DNA from: a virus
IMG/VR virus record: IMGVR_UViG_3300044251_000017
Location: 1-61,246 of that record
Length of the DNA: 61,246 nucleotides
Strand: one strand, 5' to 3'
Below the pieces are notes generated by a model that was not told the DNA's origin, searched no databases, and saw nothing but the letters and a program-made list of their open reading frames with translations. This document shows positions 20,903-28,773 of the stretch, piece after piece. Made by a program: the position numbers and the translations under genes. Within the stretch, counting starts at the first letter, position 1. Every line of letters starts with the position of its first letter.

Positions 20903-21364
20903 CTACTTCGCTCCGTCGAGCAGGCTCTTGACCGTCTCGGCGGCCTCGGTGGCGTCGAGGATCTTGTCATCGTCCTCGACACTGTCATCCAGCACGAGCA
21001 CCTTGTCCACAAGGTCGACCACCGCTACACGGAGTTCTTCCGCGGTAGCCGTCATTTCAGCGAACGTCGCGACGGTGGCCGGATTCGAGAACATCGCGAA
21101 CGCCGGCATGGCCGCCCCCGTCACGGTCAGGACAGCGCCGTGCATCTCGCGCAAGGTGTCGTGGTCGCCCCGGCGCTTGGCCTCCTCGGCAAGCTCGGAC
21201 TGCGCGCGGGCACGCCAGGGCCCGCGGCTGGTGGTCGACAGCTCGGACCAGACAGCACTAGTCATGCGATCGAGAGGAGGGACGTTGTAGAACTCGGCGT
21301 ACAGCTGCTCGGCGCGGCGCTCTACGTCCATGGCGGGCACAGTGGCCTCGGGTTCGTTAGGCAT
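20903..21364 (-). CDS. Helical hypothetical protein, 153 aa
   Basis: The start ATG 21364 follows GAAAGGAA. Long helices are predicted (WRARAQSELAEEAKRRGDHD, TAEELRVAVVDLVDKVLVLD) with acidic segments near the end. No family recognised. It is the last gene of a unit that begins near 23396. Confidence 0.65.
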   Translation of the reverse strand: MPNEPEATVPAMDVERRAEQLYAEFYNVPPLDRMTSAVWSELSTTSRGPWRARAQSELAEEAKRRGDHDTLREMHGAVLTVTGAAMPAFAMFSNPATVATFAEMTATAEELRVAVVDLVDKVLVLDDSVEDDDKILDATEAAETVKSLLDGAK

Positions 21365-21382
21365 GATCATTTCCTTTCGGGG

Positions 21383-21874
21383 TTAGCGGAACACACTCAT
21401 GATCGAACGCCAGATTCGGCGCCACATCGACTCGGGCCACTCGCGCCAGATGCCGACGGCGTCCCACACGGGCTGCTCGGACAGGTGTGCGCCGCGCAGG
21501 CGCCACGAGGTCATGGTGAGCGTCTGGCCGTCATCCTCGGCCTGGAGTAGGTCCACGTCCACGCCGACCCCGAGGTGCTCGTGGTCCAGCAAGTCGCGGT
21601 AAAACCTCGGGTGCGCGGCCTTGAGCATGTCGAGGTTGATCCAGCCGGACGCCTTGAGCACGCTGCCCGAGCCGCCAAGGAACACCTCCTCGATCACGCC
21701 GACGGGCAGCGGCGCACCGGGCGGGTCCGTCACGCTGTAGAGCACGAGCGGCATGCCCATGGTCTGGATGCCGTGCTCGGGCAAGGCGAGGATGCGGTTG
21801 TCCCGGGACATCAGCCCAAGGTGCGCGAGGTCGCCGTGCCACTGGACGATCCGGTAGCCGAGTGAGTGCCTCAC
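21383..21874 (-). CDS. Hypothetical protein, 163 aa
   Basis: GTG 21874 overlaps the upstream stop as GTGA. The sequence is mixed alpha/beta with VLYSVTDPPGAPLPVGVIEE and WRLRGAHLSEQPVWDAVGIW and a basic amphipathic end WRRIWRSIMSVFR. No family recognised. Confidence 0.6.
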   Translation of the reverse strand: MRHSLGYRIVQWHGDLAHLGLMSRDNRILALPEHGIQTMGMPLVLYSVTDPPGAPLPVGVIEEVFLGGSGSVLKASGWINLDMLKAAHPRFYRDLLDHEHLGVGVDVDLLQAEDDGQTLTMTSWRLRGAHLSEQPVWDAVGIWREWPESMWRRIWRSIMSVFR

Positions 21875-22026
21875 GCGAGTTCCTTCCAATCTGCGGGCAC
21901 GCCGATCACGAGGCGCTCACCAAGATCGATCGAGTTCACCTCGAAGATTTCGGACTCGGGATCGCACTGGTAGCGGAGGGCCTGCCCATCGGGCGAGCGC
22001 CACACGCGAATGATGCCCTCGGCCAT
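21871..22026 (-). CDS. Hypothetical protein, 51 aa
   Basis: ATG 22026 overlaps the upstream stop (TGATG). It is a small beta-rich protein (GIIRVWRSPDGQALRYQCDP, RLVIGVPADW). No family recognised; retained because it is tightly coupled on both sides. Confidence 0.55.
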   Translation of the reverse strand: MAEGIIRVWRSPDGQALRYQCDPESEIFEVNSIDLGERLVIGVPADWKELA

Positions 22027-22409
22027 CACGGCCTCGCAACGATGTCGTAGTGAGCGATCAGGGCGTTGAGCACCTGCGCGGGGGTGTAGGGCTCGGCGGA
22101 CGAGGCGAGCGGTGGGAGCGAGTCCGTGACCCAGTAGAGCGCCTCGGCGTGGCTGACCTTGCGCATCGTCGCACCCTGCGCGGGCTCGGCCGGAACCTCG
22201 GGCAGCACGAGGCCGTCCGGGCTGTCGGTTGGCGCGGCGGGTGTCATCGGAAACCAGATCTTCCGGCCGTCGTCCTCGGCGAGTTCCCACCGCTTACGGC
22301 AGCGTCCGCCGTCGAGCTTGGCCGTGCACTCCCACACCGTGCCGACCTTGAGCGGCCACTTGAGCGGCAAGATGCACTCGTGGGCCTTGGGCAGCTTAAT
22401 GACTCCCAT
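22026..22409 (-). CDS. Hypothetical protein, 127 aa
   Basis: The start ATG 22409 has GGGAACC upstream. Residues up to about 50 contain KVGTVWECTAKLDGGRCRKR, and the C-terminal part is helical with TPAQVLNALIAHYD. No family recognised. Confidence 0.6.
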   Translation of the reverse strand: MGVIKLPKAHECILPLKWPLKVGTVWECTAKLDGGRCRKRWELAEDDGRKIWFPMTPAAPTDSPDGLVLPEVPAEPAQGATMRKVSHAEALYWVTDSLPPLASSAEPYTPAQVLNALIAHYDIVARP

Positions 22410-22692
22410 GATCAGGTTCCCTCTCCTTTGCACAGTTGCACAGCGGGTCGTCGCAGTCGCATTCCTCGTCCGCCTCGACGTGGTCACACTCGGGGCAGCG
22501 CAAGGCGTCCTCGATGTAGGCGGGCCATCCCTCGCGGCGGGTCTTGCTCGGCGGCGTGTCGGCGTACTCGTGGCACACGCAGTCGACGTGCTGACATCCG
22601 CAGTTCTCGATGAACGACTTGTGCCCGCAGTCGTGGCAGGTGGACAGCTTGTCGAGCTTGCCCTCGATCCAGGTGCCGAGTCCCATGATCAT
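22396..22692 (-). CDS. Cysteine-rich double zinc-ribbon protein, 98 aa
   Basis: At least 14 Cys occur in clusters: STCHDCGHKSFIENCGCQHV, CVCHEY, RCPECDHVEADEECDCDD and LCNC. Two treble-clef or ribbon-like zinc sites are likely. The start ATG 22692 overlaps the upstream stop as ATGA; ATG 22686 is an alternative. Small zinc proteins like this are common in phage accessory blocks; role unknown. Confidence 0.65.
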   Translation of the reverse strand: MIMGLGTWIEGKLDKLSTCHDCGHKSFIENCGCQHVDCVCHEYADTPPSKTRREGWPAYIEDALRCPECDHVEADEECDCDDPLCNCAKEREPDHGSH

Positions 22693-22847
22693 TTGACCTT
22701 GTCGCGTCGGGCATCCCGGACGTTTCCGGGGGCGATGCCGCGCGCGGTCGCCATCCGGTCGGCGTCGGTGCGCTGCGCCTCGATGTTCTGGTGGTCAGCC
22801 TTGACCTCGCGCCGCTCGGCGGCCGTGAGGCGGATCCCCTTAGACAT
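22689..22847 (-). CDS. Small basic helical protein, 52 aa
   Basis: ATG 22847 follows a strong AAAGGAGAG site. The sequence SKGIRLTAAERREVKADHQN and the end VRDARRDKVK are helical and charged. It is the first gene behind the promoter at 23026-23054, with an unusually long leader of about 170 bases. Confidence 0.6.
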   Translation of the reverse strand: MSKGIRLTAAERREVKADHQNIEAQRTDADRMATARGIAPGNVRDARRDKVK

Positions 22848-23019
22848 GTACTGCTCTCCTTTGAAGTACCGGCCTTCACGGCGGGGTGGCGACGCGTCCG
22901 AGATTCGCCTACGGAGTGAGAAAGATTCGGCGCTTACCTGCGCCACGCTCCGCTCGGGACCCTGGAGTCTCACTTGGCTGGTGAGTTCGTCGGTGGCCCC
23001 GACCCCGCTGTGAAGTTGT
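22848..23019 (-). other. Long 5' leader of the 22847 operon
   Basis: The predicted start of transcription is near 23019, but the first good ribosome site is at 22850-22860. The leader is about 170 bases and contains a GAAG...CTTC stem close to the ribosome site. A 38-codon Arg-rich frame overlaps the -10 box and is not convincing. Confidence 0.45.
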
Positions 23020-23025
23020 ACTCAT

Positions 23026-23054
23026 ATCATACCCCCCATATTGGGGGGACGCAA
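23026..23054 (-). promoter_or_regulatory. Palindromic-spacer promoter with long leader
   Basis: TTGCGT, spacer C6-AATAT-G6, TATGAT and the same ATGAGT discriminator as the promoter at 5663-5691, but followed by ACA instead of ATG, so this copy is not leaderless. Confidence 0.8.
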
Positions 23055-23057
23055 GCC

Positions 23058-23396
23058 CTAGGCCACCCTGACGCCGGTGTTCGATCGGCCAGGCTGCGAA
23101 CGGTGATGGCGCATCGCCCGGCTCGGCTCGCGCGACAGGTCCGGCACAGCTGCGATCGCCGGCGGGGGCGCGCAGCCCTGGACCGGCTGCCTGGCGAGCC
23201 ACCGGCGCGTCTTGCCGGACGTGCCACCCCAGACGCCGTATCGCTCGTTGTTCGCCAAGGCAAAGAGCAGGCACTCCACCCGCAGGTCGCAGCCAAAGCA
23301 CAGCCGGACCGCGGTGTAGCTCGCGGCGCCCTGCTCGGGGAACCACGTCTCGGGATCGGTCTCCGAGCACAGCGCGGTAGACCGATCGAGGGTCAT
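23058..23396 (-). CDS. WhiB-family iron-sulfur transcription factor, second copy
   Basis: This encodes 112 residues. Cysteines at 10, 33, 36 and 42 with DPETWFP and YGVWGGTSGKTRR give the full WhiB signature. A C-terminal extension of about 45 residues (rich in Pro and Arg) is unlike the 77-residue copy at 7542. It would bind a 4Fe-4S cluster and modulate sigma-factor activity. ATG 23396 overlaps the upstream stop as ATGA. The stop lies three bases upstream of the next palindromic promoter. Confidence 0.9.
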   Translation of the reverse strand: MTLDRSTALCSETDPETWFPEQGAASYTAVRLCFGCDLRVECLLFALANNERYGVWGGTSGKTRRWLARQPVQGCAPPPAIAAVPDLSREPSRAMRHHRSQPGRSNTGVRVA

Positions 23397-23650
23397 GGCG
23401 TCTCTCGCAGCGCCTCGGCGATCGCCTCGCCAAGACCTTCGAGCTGATCTCTGGCCATGATGAGAGCAATGCTGCCGCCGAGCGGCAGGTCCGCGCAGTG
23501 CCCGCGCAGGCGCACGAGGTGAAAGCATTCTTCGGACTGGTCCACTCCGGCAGTGTCGATAAAGACCGCACGGCCGCTCTCCACAGTCACCTCGTGCGGG
23601 CAGAGGGCGTGTGCGGGAACGTCGAGCATCTTGCGGTCGTCGGCAGGCAT
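23393..23650 (-). CDS. Hypothetical protein, 85 aa
   Basis: A small acidic protein with VESGRAVFIDTAGVDQSEEC and a helical end (EGLGEAIAEALRETP). Two to three cysteines near the middle could bind metal. ATG 23650 follows AAGATC-like purines after 23663. No family recognised. Confidence 0.6.
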   Translation of the reverse strand: MPADDRKMLDVPAHALCPHEVTVESGRAVFIDTAGVDQSEECFHLVRLRGHCADLPLGGSIALIMARDQLEGLGEAIAEALRETP

Positions 23651-23662
23651 GATGATCTTCTT

Positions 23663-24076
23663 TCAGATGGGGTGCGGCAGCTTCGCGAGCGCCGGACCGT
23701 TGATGGCTTCGATGCTCCACAGCGCCAGCGTGGTGCCGTAGACGCCGTAGCGGTCCACGAGTTCGTCCCGGGCGACCTCGGCAAGGTCGCGGTTGTCGTC
23801 CGGCCAGACGAGGAACTCGATCAGCGTGCCCGAGAAGTCCGCACGGTAGGCCTCGCGGTCTTCCTCCTCGTAGCGCGTCCAGTCCGTGTACGTCCCGGAC
23901 ACCGGCTTGCCACCGAGCGCCTCGGGCGGCAGGTCGTAGGCCGCCTCGCTTTTGTGGTTGCGGACCGGCTTGGCCTTGGTCGCCTCGGTGATCTTGGCGG
24001 CGATGACGCGGCGGACCTGCCCCGACTTCCGGGGCTTGGGCCGCCGCGCCGTCTTCCGCCGTCGCTTGGTGGTCAT
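23663..24076 (-). CDS. Hypothetical protein with basic N-terminus, 137 aa
   Basis: The first 40 residues are very basic (TTKRRRKTARRPKPRKSG), suggesting nucleic-acid contact. The C-terminal domain is acidic and aromatic (TYTDWTRYEEEDREAYRADF). No family recognised. ATG 24076 overlaps the upstream stop. Confidence 0.6.
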   Translation of the reverse strand: MTTKRRRKTARRPKPRKSGQVRRVIAAKITEATKAKPVRNHKSEAAYDLPPEALGGKPVSGTYTDWTRYEEEDREAYRADFSGTLIEFLVWPDDNRDLAEVARDELVDRYGVYGTTLALWSIEAINGPALAKLPHPI

Positions 24077-24348
24077 ACCAGCCGTGCTCGCTGCTCGTCC
24101 GGCAGGTAGTTGTTATGCACCCACCGGTCCACGCGCGCGCTCCACGTCTCGTTGGCGGCGTTGCCGTGGCCCAGGTAGATCCGGATGCCCAGCTCGACTA
24201 CGTCCACTTTGAGTTCGAGCAGCTCGCCGTCGACAACGTGACTGGCGTACGTCTGGCATTGCGCGAGTTCCGCGCATCCGATGCGCATCTCCTCAGTGGG
24301 CGTTGCGTCGGCATACTGCGCGAGGGTGTACTCGTCCCGGTAGGTCAC
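24073..24348 (-). CDS. Hypothetical protein, 91 aa
   Basis: GTG 24348 overlaps the upstream stop as GTGA. Mostly helical, with DEYTLAQYADATPTEEMRIG and ETWSARVDRWVHNNYLPDEQ. No family recognised. Confidence 0.6.
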   Translation of the reverse strand: MTYRDEYTLAQYADATPTEEMRIGCAELAQCQTYASHVVDGELLELKVDVVELGIRIYLGHGNAANETWSARVDRWVHNNYLPDEQRARLV

Positions 24349-24674
24349 GCGAACACCCCCGACAACGCCTCGATGTCCTCGGGCAGGGCGCGAAACTCGT
24401 CCGGGTAGCGGTAGGCGTAGCGGTCGTAGCTCGCCATGGGCAGCACGTCGGACTCGGCCGTGAGCGCCCATAAGTCCGAGGCGTCCTTGACGAACACGAC
24501 CACGTAGGCACCTCGCCACGTCTGCCCGTTGAGGATGTCGTCCACGATGACCACGCGGGCCTCGTCCGCCTTGTCGTTACGTCCGGGGTCCGGCGTGCAG
24601 TCGACGCCGTCCTTGGTGTACTGCCACGCCCACGTCTGGCCCTCGGGTGCCTGGTCGATGATTCGATCTTGCAC
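24345..24674 (-). CDS. Hypothetical protein, 109 aa, first gene behind palindromic promoter
   Basis: The start is GTG 24674 with GAGGAGGGC just upstream and a leader of about 20 bases. The sequence is mixed alpha/beta (ARVVIVDDILNGQTWRGAYV, VVFVKDASDLWAL). No family recognised. It leads the operon 24674 to 23058 that ends with the second WhiB gene. Confidence 0.65.
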   Translation of the reverse strand: MQDRIIDQAPEGQTWAWQYTKDGVDCTPDPGRNDKADEARVVIVDDILNGQTWRGAYVVVFVKDASDLWALTAESDVLPMASYDRYAYRYPDEFRALPEDIEALSGVFA

Positions 24675-24701
24675 TAGCCCTCCTCGTCTCGATGTCCTCG
24701 A

Positions 24702-24730
24702 ATCATACCCCCCGAATTGGGGGGACGCAA
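24702..24730 (-). promoter_or_regulatory. Palindromic-spacer promoter for 24345-24674
   Basis: TTGCGT, spacer C6-AATTC-G6, TATGAT on the minus strand; transcript leader of roughly 20 bases with a ribosome site. Confidence 0.8.
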
Positions 24731-24733
24731 GAT

Positions 24734-25006
24734 CTACCAGCCGACCGGCAGCCGGAACGTCAGGTTGTGCGTCACCGAACCGTCCACGAGCACATCGCGC
24801 GCGTAGTCCGGCACGTTGGCGTAGAACCGGGCCATCGTCCCGCTGTAGAGCACCTCTCCCCCGGTGAACTCGGCGGGGAAGACCAGCACTCCGTCATCGA
24901 GGCACGTCACCTCGGCCTGGTGTCCGGGCAGCGCGTTCATCATTTCGTGCGACCAGAGCTGTCCCTCGCGAGCGGGCAATGTCCAGCTGATCGGCATCCA
25001 TTCCAT
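24734..25006 (-). CDS. Hypothetical protein, 90 aa
   Basis: ATG 25006 with GAGGGGGC upstream. It has ISWTLPAREGQLWSHEMMNA and a beta-rich middle (EVTCLDDGVLVFPAEFTGGE). The gene ends four bases before the next palindromic promoter. No family recognised. Confidence 0.6.
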   Translation of the reverse strand: MEWMPISWTLPAREGQLWSHEMMNALPGHQAEVTCLDDGVLVFPAEFTGGEVLYSGTMARFYANVPDYARDVLVDGSVTHNLTFRLPVGW

Positions 25007-25030
25007 GCAAGCCCCCTCGGGCAGTAAGGC

Positions 25031-25063
25031 GGGCCGGACACCCACGGGAGAGGTGTCCGGCCC
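25031..25063 (-). terminator. Terminator after 25073-25240
   Basis: A perfect 12-base stem GGGCCGGACACC with a nine-base loop directly after the stop of the leaderless gene. Confidence 0.75.
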
Positions 25064-25072
25064 GAGCTGTGG

Positions 25073-25240
25073 TCAGGCCCGCTTGCGGCGGTTCTGCTCG
25101 CCCTGCGCGTAGGTGAGGACCTTGGTCCGGATGAGGGCGGCCTTGGGGCCGTCGGTCGCGAGTGAGGCTTGCGCGGCGGTGATGCCGGTCGCGAGGTTCT
25201 GGTCCGAGGTGCCAGCGAAGGTGTTCGTCTTTGTGGTCAT
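25073..25240 (-). CDS. Small leaderless-gene protein, 55 aa
   Basis: ATG 25240 is six bases after TATGAT. The sequence TTKTNTFAGTSDQNLATGIT starts much like the 80-aa protein at 5414-5656 (TKTTNT) and ends in a basic QGEQNRRKRA. A perfect terminator makes it monocistronic. Function unknown. Confidence 0.65.
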   Translation of the reverse strand: MTTKTNTFAGTSDQNLATGITAAQASLATDGPKAALIRTKVLTYAQGEQNRRKRA

Positions 25241-25246
25241 ACCCAA

Positions 25247-25275
25247 ATCATACCCCCCAATACAGGGGGACACAA
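25247..25275 (-). promoter_or_regulatory. Palindromic-spacer promoter, leaderless, for 25073-25240
   Basis: TTGTGT, spacer C5-TGTATT-G6, TATGAT, six bases, ATG. Divergent from the plus-strand promoter of the transfer-like operon. Confidence 0.8.
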
Positions 25276-25321
25276 CCTGGCAGGCGAGTGAATCTCTCCC
25301 CTTTTCTCAGGTACGTCTTAT

Positions 25322-25348
25322 CCCCCAATACAGGGGGTCGGATACGCT
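25322..25348 (+). promoter_or_regulatory. Displaced-palindrome promoter of the FtsK/DUF2637 operon
   Basis: On the plus strand C5-AATACA-G5 is followed five bases later by the -10 box TACGCT, with six bases to ATG 25355. The palindrome covers the -35 region as at 20664-20691, and the transcript should be leaderless. This ties the transfer-like operon to the phage regulon. Confidence 0.55.
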
Positions 25349-25354
25349 TAGGCG

Positions 25355-25591
25355 ATGAGGATACGAACCGTCATCGCGCTTGCCGCCGTCATCGCGGTCG
25401 GCGTCTCGATCACGACCGGGGACGCGGTACTCGCGGCCGGGGTCATCGTGCTGTACGTGGTCCAGCTGTTCATTCGCGACGCGGTCCAACGGCGGTCCCG
25501 CGAGGACGCCTGGAACGCGGTCCGCTACAACGTCATGTCGTCGGACATCGATCCAGCAGCCCGGTGGTCTCGTCGGGGCGGTGATGAGTGA
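25355..25591 (+). CDS. Small two-helix membrane protein, 78 aa
   Basis: Two hydrophobic helices (VIALAAVIAVGVSIT and AVLAAGVIVLYVVQLFI) are followed by a basic, soluble tail. It is the first gene of the plus-strand operon and its stop overlaps the next start as GTGA. Streptomyces plasmid transfer regions usually carry several small spread proteins with this topology, so an Spd-like role is plausible. Confidence 0.65.
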   Translation: MRIRTVIALAAVIAVGVSITTGDAVLAAGVIVLYVVQLFIRDAVQRRSREDAWNAVRYNVMSSDIDPAARWSRRGGDE

Positions 25592-26019
25592 TGCCGATCG
25601 CCAACTACACCTCCGAGGTGAGCGCGGTCCGGTCCGCCGACGAGATCCAAAAGATGCTCGTGCGGACCGGGGCACGCGGGGTGGTCCAGGAATACAACGA
25701 GACCGGTCGCATGGTCTCAATGTCCTTCACCATCGTGCGGTCCGGGACCACGATGGGCTTCACGCTGCCAGTGAGGTCCGAGGCGGTCCGCCAGGTGCTC
25801 ATCCGACAAAAGGTCCCGCGCAAGTTCCAGACGCTCGTACACGCAGACCGCGTCGCCTGGCGCATCCTGCGGGACTGGATTCGCGCGCAGATGGCGATCA
25901 TCGAGACGGAGATGGTCTCGATCGAGCAGGTCATGCTTCCGTACATGCGTACAGATGATGGCTCCACGGTGTTCGAGCGCTACGAGACCACGCGGGCGTT
26001 GCCTGCGGGGAAGGTCTGA
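25588..26019 (+). CDS. Conserved hypothetical of actinobacterial mobile elements, 143 aa
   Basis: The sequence has YTSEVSAVRSADEIQKMLVR, a central strand-rich region, then ADRVAWRILRDWIRAQMAII and EMVSIEQVMLPYM. I know this pattern from actinobacterial phages and plasmids but no function is established. The start is GTG 25588 or the following ATG 25591. It is translationally coupled in the operon. Confidence 0.65.
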   Translation: MMPIANYTSEVSAVRSADEIQKMLVRTGARGVVQEYNETGRMVSMSFTIVRSGTTMGFTLPVRSEAVRQVLIRQKVPRKFQTLVHADRVAWRILRDWIRAQMAIIETEMVSIEQVMLPYMRTDDGSTVFERYETTRALPAGKV

Positions 26020-26021
26020 TC

Positions 26022-26843
26022 ATGGCCACGCCTGCCCGCGGCGCCCGGTTCGTCGCAACGTTCGGTTTCGCGTTCGGGTCTCTCGTCTCGATCGCCGCCA
26101 ACGTCCTGGCCGAGCGCATCCCGCCTGCTCCCACGCCTCTCGGCTGGACGCCGGCGCTCGATGCGCAGCTCGGCGCCCCCGTCTGGCCGATCGCCCTCCT
26201 GCTCGCCGTCGAGGCGCTCACCCGAATCCCCTGGCCCAAGGGTCTCGGCTGGCTGGCCGCGCGCTACCTCGGCGTGACCGGCGTCGCGGTGTTCGCCGGG
26301 GTGATCTCCTACTTCCACATCCACGATGTGCTCGTCTCGTGGCGGTACCAGCCGTTCGCCGCGAGCGTCGGACCGCTCGTCATTGACGGCCTCATGGTGG
26401 TCTCGGGTGTGGGCCTCATGGCACTCGCCAAGGTCCGCGAGGGCGAGTCGGACCTTGTGGTCCAGAACCACGGTCTCGTGTCGGACCGGCCAGTCGAGCG
26501 GTCCGCGGTCCGGGACTCGGTCAATGGTCCGGTCCCGGACCTCGACGATGGTCCGGCCGTCGACTGGACCCCGGTCCCGAGCGAGCGCGCCGAGCCGGTC
26601 CCGGACCGCAGTACCGAGCCGGTCCGCATCCAGCGGCGGTCCGCTGCCGCGAGCAAGACGAGGACCACCCGGACCGCGCGCCCGGTGACCGCGTCGGTAC
26701 CAACCGATGACGAGATCTCGGCGTTCATCCGAACCGCTGAGACCGCGCCCACCAAGCGGTCCGTCATGAGCAAGTACGGCGTCGGGTCCGGCAGGGCCCT
26801 GCGACTGATCAACGAGGCCAAGGAGGCCGAGACCAATGGGTAA
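26022..26843 (+). CDS. DUF2637 membrane protein with C-terminal helix-turn-helix
   Basis: This encodes 273 residues. About four membrane helices are visible up to residue 135, including FVATFGFAFGSLVSIAANVL, WPIALLLAVEALTRI, GVTGVAVFAGVISYFHIHDV and PLVIDGLMVVSGVGLMAL. The last one contains the P.V.DG motif typical of DUF2637. A charged Arg/Pro linker follows, then a C-terminal KRSVMSKYGVGSGRALRLIN helix-turn-helix. DUF2637 proteins accompany FtsK-type TraB ATPases on Streptomyces plasmids and are thought to help spreading through mycelium. The gene overlaps the ATPase start by eight bases. Confidence 0.75.
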   Translation: MATPARGARFVATFGFAFGSLVSIAANVLAERIPPAPTPLGWTPALDAQLGAPVWPIALLLAVEALTRIPWPKGLGWLAARYLGVTGVAVFAGVISYFHIHDVLVSWRYQPFAASVGPLVIDGLMVVSGVGLMALAKVREGESDLVVQNHGLVSDRPVERSAVRDSVNGPVPDLDDGPAVDWTPVPSERAEPVPDRSTEPVRIQRRSAAASKTRTTRTARPVTASVPTDDEISAFIRTAETAPTKRSVMSKYGVGSGRALRLINEAKEAETNG

Positions 26844-28773
26844 GAAGTCTCAGGGAGGTGCGCTCGATGTCGCAGGCGGGGTGATCCTCGCCAAGCTCGG
26901 ATTGTGGCTCGCCGGCAAGCTCGGCAAGGGCGTGCGCCGACTCGCGTTCCGATGGCGCCGGGCGCTGTCGCCGGTGTTCTTCGGGTTTGTGGTCTGGCTG
27001 GTCTCGGTCATCGCCAGGGCGCTGGTCCCGCAGTGGTGGGCGGTCGCGCTGGTCCTGCCCGTGTTCGGCATCGCCGTCGCCTGGTTCGGGCCCAAGCTCG
27101 GGGACCGCTGGTCCGCGTTCGTCATGCGCCTGGTCCCCACGGGACTCGACTCGGGCGTGAGCGGCGTGATGGACCGGCCGATCGAGCGCATTTACTTCGG
27201 TTCGCTGGTCTCGCTCATCGGCGTCTACATGGCGGTCCGCATCGGCGCCGGACCGTCCGACTTCACCGGCTGGTTCTGGAAGATCGGCCTGCTGCTCTAC
27301 GGCGGGTCGTGGTGGTACCACCGACGAGTCCGGACCGCGGGCCGGGCGGACCGCTACGCGCGCAAGTTCGTCAAGTTCGCGGACCGGGACCGGTGCCCGG
27401 ACACGCTGCGCCCGTTCATCGGCTGCAAGGTGACCGCGGTCAAGGGCAAGGGCCGGGTCGCCATGCTGACTGTCCGGCTCGCCGAGGGCATGACGGTCGA
27501 TGTCGTCTCACGTCTCACCAAGCCCCTGGCCTCGGCCTTCTCGATGCGGCCGGCCTCGGTGTTCATCAAGGAGGACCCGACCAACGCCCGGTCCGTGGTG
27601 ATCACCTTCCTGCCGTCGGACCCGTGGAAGGGCAAGATCGATCACCCGATGCCCGAGCCCGGCACGATCTCGCTCAAGTCGGTGGCCAAGCGGTTCGCCA
27701 TGGGCCTCTACGCCGACGGCCGCGAGCTGCTCTACGACTTGCAGCACACCTTGGTGGTCGGCCAGACCGGCTCGGGCAAGTCGATCTGGCTGCATAGCCT
27801 CATGACCTGGCTGACCGCCTGCTCGGACACGATCATCGTGGCCATCGACATGGCCGGTGGGGCGACCCTCGGTGTGTGGCGGAAGTGCCTGGCGCTGCCG
27901 CTCGCGGACGATCTGGCCTCGGCCATCGTGATCCTCGAAGCCGTCTTCAACGTGATCAAGGATCGTGAGCGGGCGCTCGGCAAGGCGTCCGAGGAGGACG
28001 ACGACGCCGCGGACAGCTTCGAGCCGTCGGCCAAGACGCCGTGGCTCATCCTCGTGATCGACGAATTCCCGGACCTGCTCGCCGAAGCCAAGGCCACGAG
28101 CAGGGGCGATAACCAGGGAACCTACGAGAAGGTGATCAACAACCTGTTGATGCGCATCGGCAAGAAGGCGCGCAAGTGCGGGGTCCGTTTGATCTTCGCG
28201 TCGCAGAACGGCACCAAGCCGGACCTCGGCTCGAAGGAACTTCAGGCCCAGTTGCGCGCCGTCGTCGGCCTGGCCCTCGACGCACAGCAGTCCCGCAACC
28301 TCTGGCAGTCTCTCGAACGGCTCGGCTGGAACAGCACCCACCTGCGGGAAGGCCAGTTCCTCTTGCGGGACGACTACCACACCGTGCCCGACGCGGCGAA
28401 GGGGTTCTTCGTCTCCAACCAGGCGCGCCGTCGGCACGTCATGGCCGCCTACGAGCTGCACAAGACCCTCGAACCGTCGGCCTGGCAGGCCCTCTGCGGA
28501 CTGGATGCCACGCTCGTCATGCCCGTGGAGACCGTCGAGCCCGTGGAACCCGTCCTCGATCACCTGCGCGAGCAGGGGCCGGCCAAGGTGGACACGCTCG
28601 TGGACCGCATCGGCGAGATCAGCCGGGCGACCGTGTACCGGCGGCTCAAGGCGTACGCCGAGCAGGGTCTCGTGGTCAACCGCAACGGCACCTGGCGCCT
28701 GCGCAAGGACTCGGATGTGGACGAGTCCGCGCAGGTGGACGAGGGTCCGGACGCAAGCGCGGACGCCGCGTAA
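26836..28773 (+). CDS. FtsK/SpoIIIE-type DNA translocase, TraB-like
   Basis: This encodes 645 residues. Three or four N-terminal membrane helices (about 46-84, 121-160) are followed by an ATPase domain with Walker A GQTGSGKS at 309-316, Walker B LILVIDE at 404-410 and LIFASQNG near 452-459. A C-terminal winged helix (LREQGPAKVDTLVDRIGEIS, ATVYRRLKAYAEQGLVVNR) spans about 555-625. Such hexameric motors pump double-stranded DNA. In Streptomyces plasmids the same layout defines TraB, which transfers plasmid DNA between hyphae after binding short repeats with its winged helix. It is too short and too divergent for a cell-division FtsK. Plus-strand orientation and a DUF2637 partner support a transfer role. 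Confidence 0.85.
   Translation: MGKKSQGGALDVAGGVILAKLGLWLAGKLGKGVRRLAFRWRRALSPVFFGFVVWLVSVIARALVPQWWAVALVLPVFGIAVAWFGPKLGDRWSAFVMRLVPTGLDSGVSGVMDRPIERIYFGSLVSLIGVYMAVRIGAGPSDFTGWFWKIGLLLYGGSWWYHRRVRTAGRADRYARKFVKFADRDRCPDTLRPFIGCKVTAVKGKGRVAMLTVRLAEGMTVDVVSRLTKPLASAFSMRPASVFIKEDPTNARSVVITFLPSDPWKGKIDHPMPEPGTISLKSVAKRFAMGLYADGRELLYDLQHTLVVGQTGSGKSIWLHSLMTWLTACSDTIIVAIDMAGGATLGVWRKCLALPLADDLASAIVILEAVFNVIKDRERALGKASEEDDDAADSFEPSAKTPWLILVIDEFPDLLAEAKATSRGDNQGTYEKVINNLLMRIGKKARKCGVRLIFASQNGTKPDLGSKELQAQLRAVVGLALDAQQSRNLWQSLERLGWNSTHLREGQFLLRDDYHTVPDAAKGFFVSNQARRRHVMAAYELHKTLEPSAWQALCGLDATLVMPVETVEPVEPVLDHLREQGPAKVDTLVDRIGEISRATVYRRLKAYAEQGLVVNRNGTWRLRKDSDVDESAQVDEGPDASADAA

Noticed and set aside
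22909-23019. Arg-rich 38-codon frame in the long leader
   Set aside because: Its ATG directly abuts the -10 box, upstream of the expected start of transcription, and the composition is poor.
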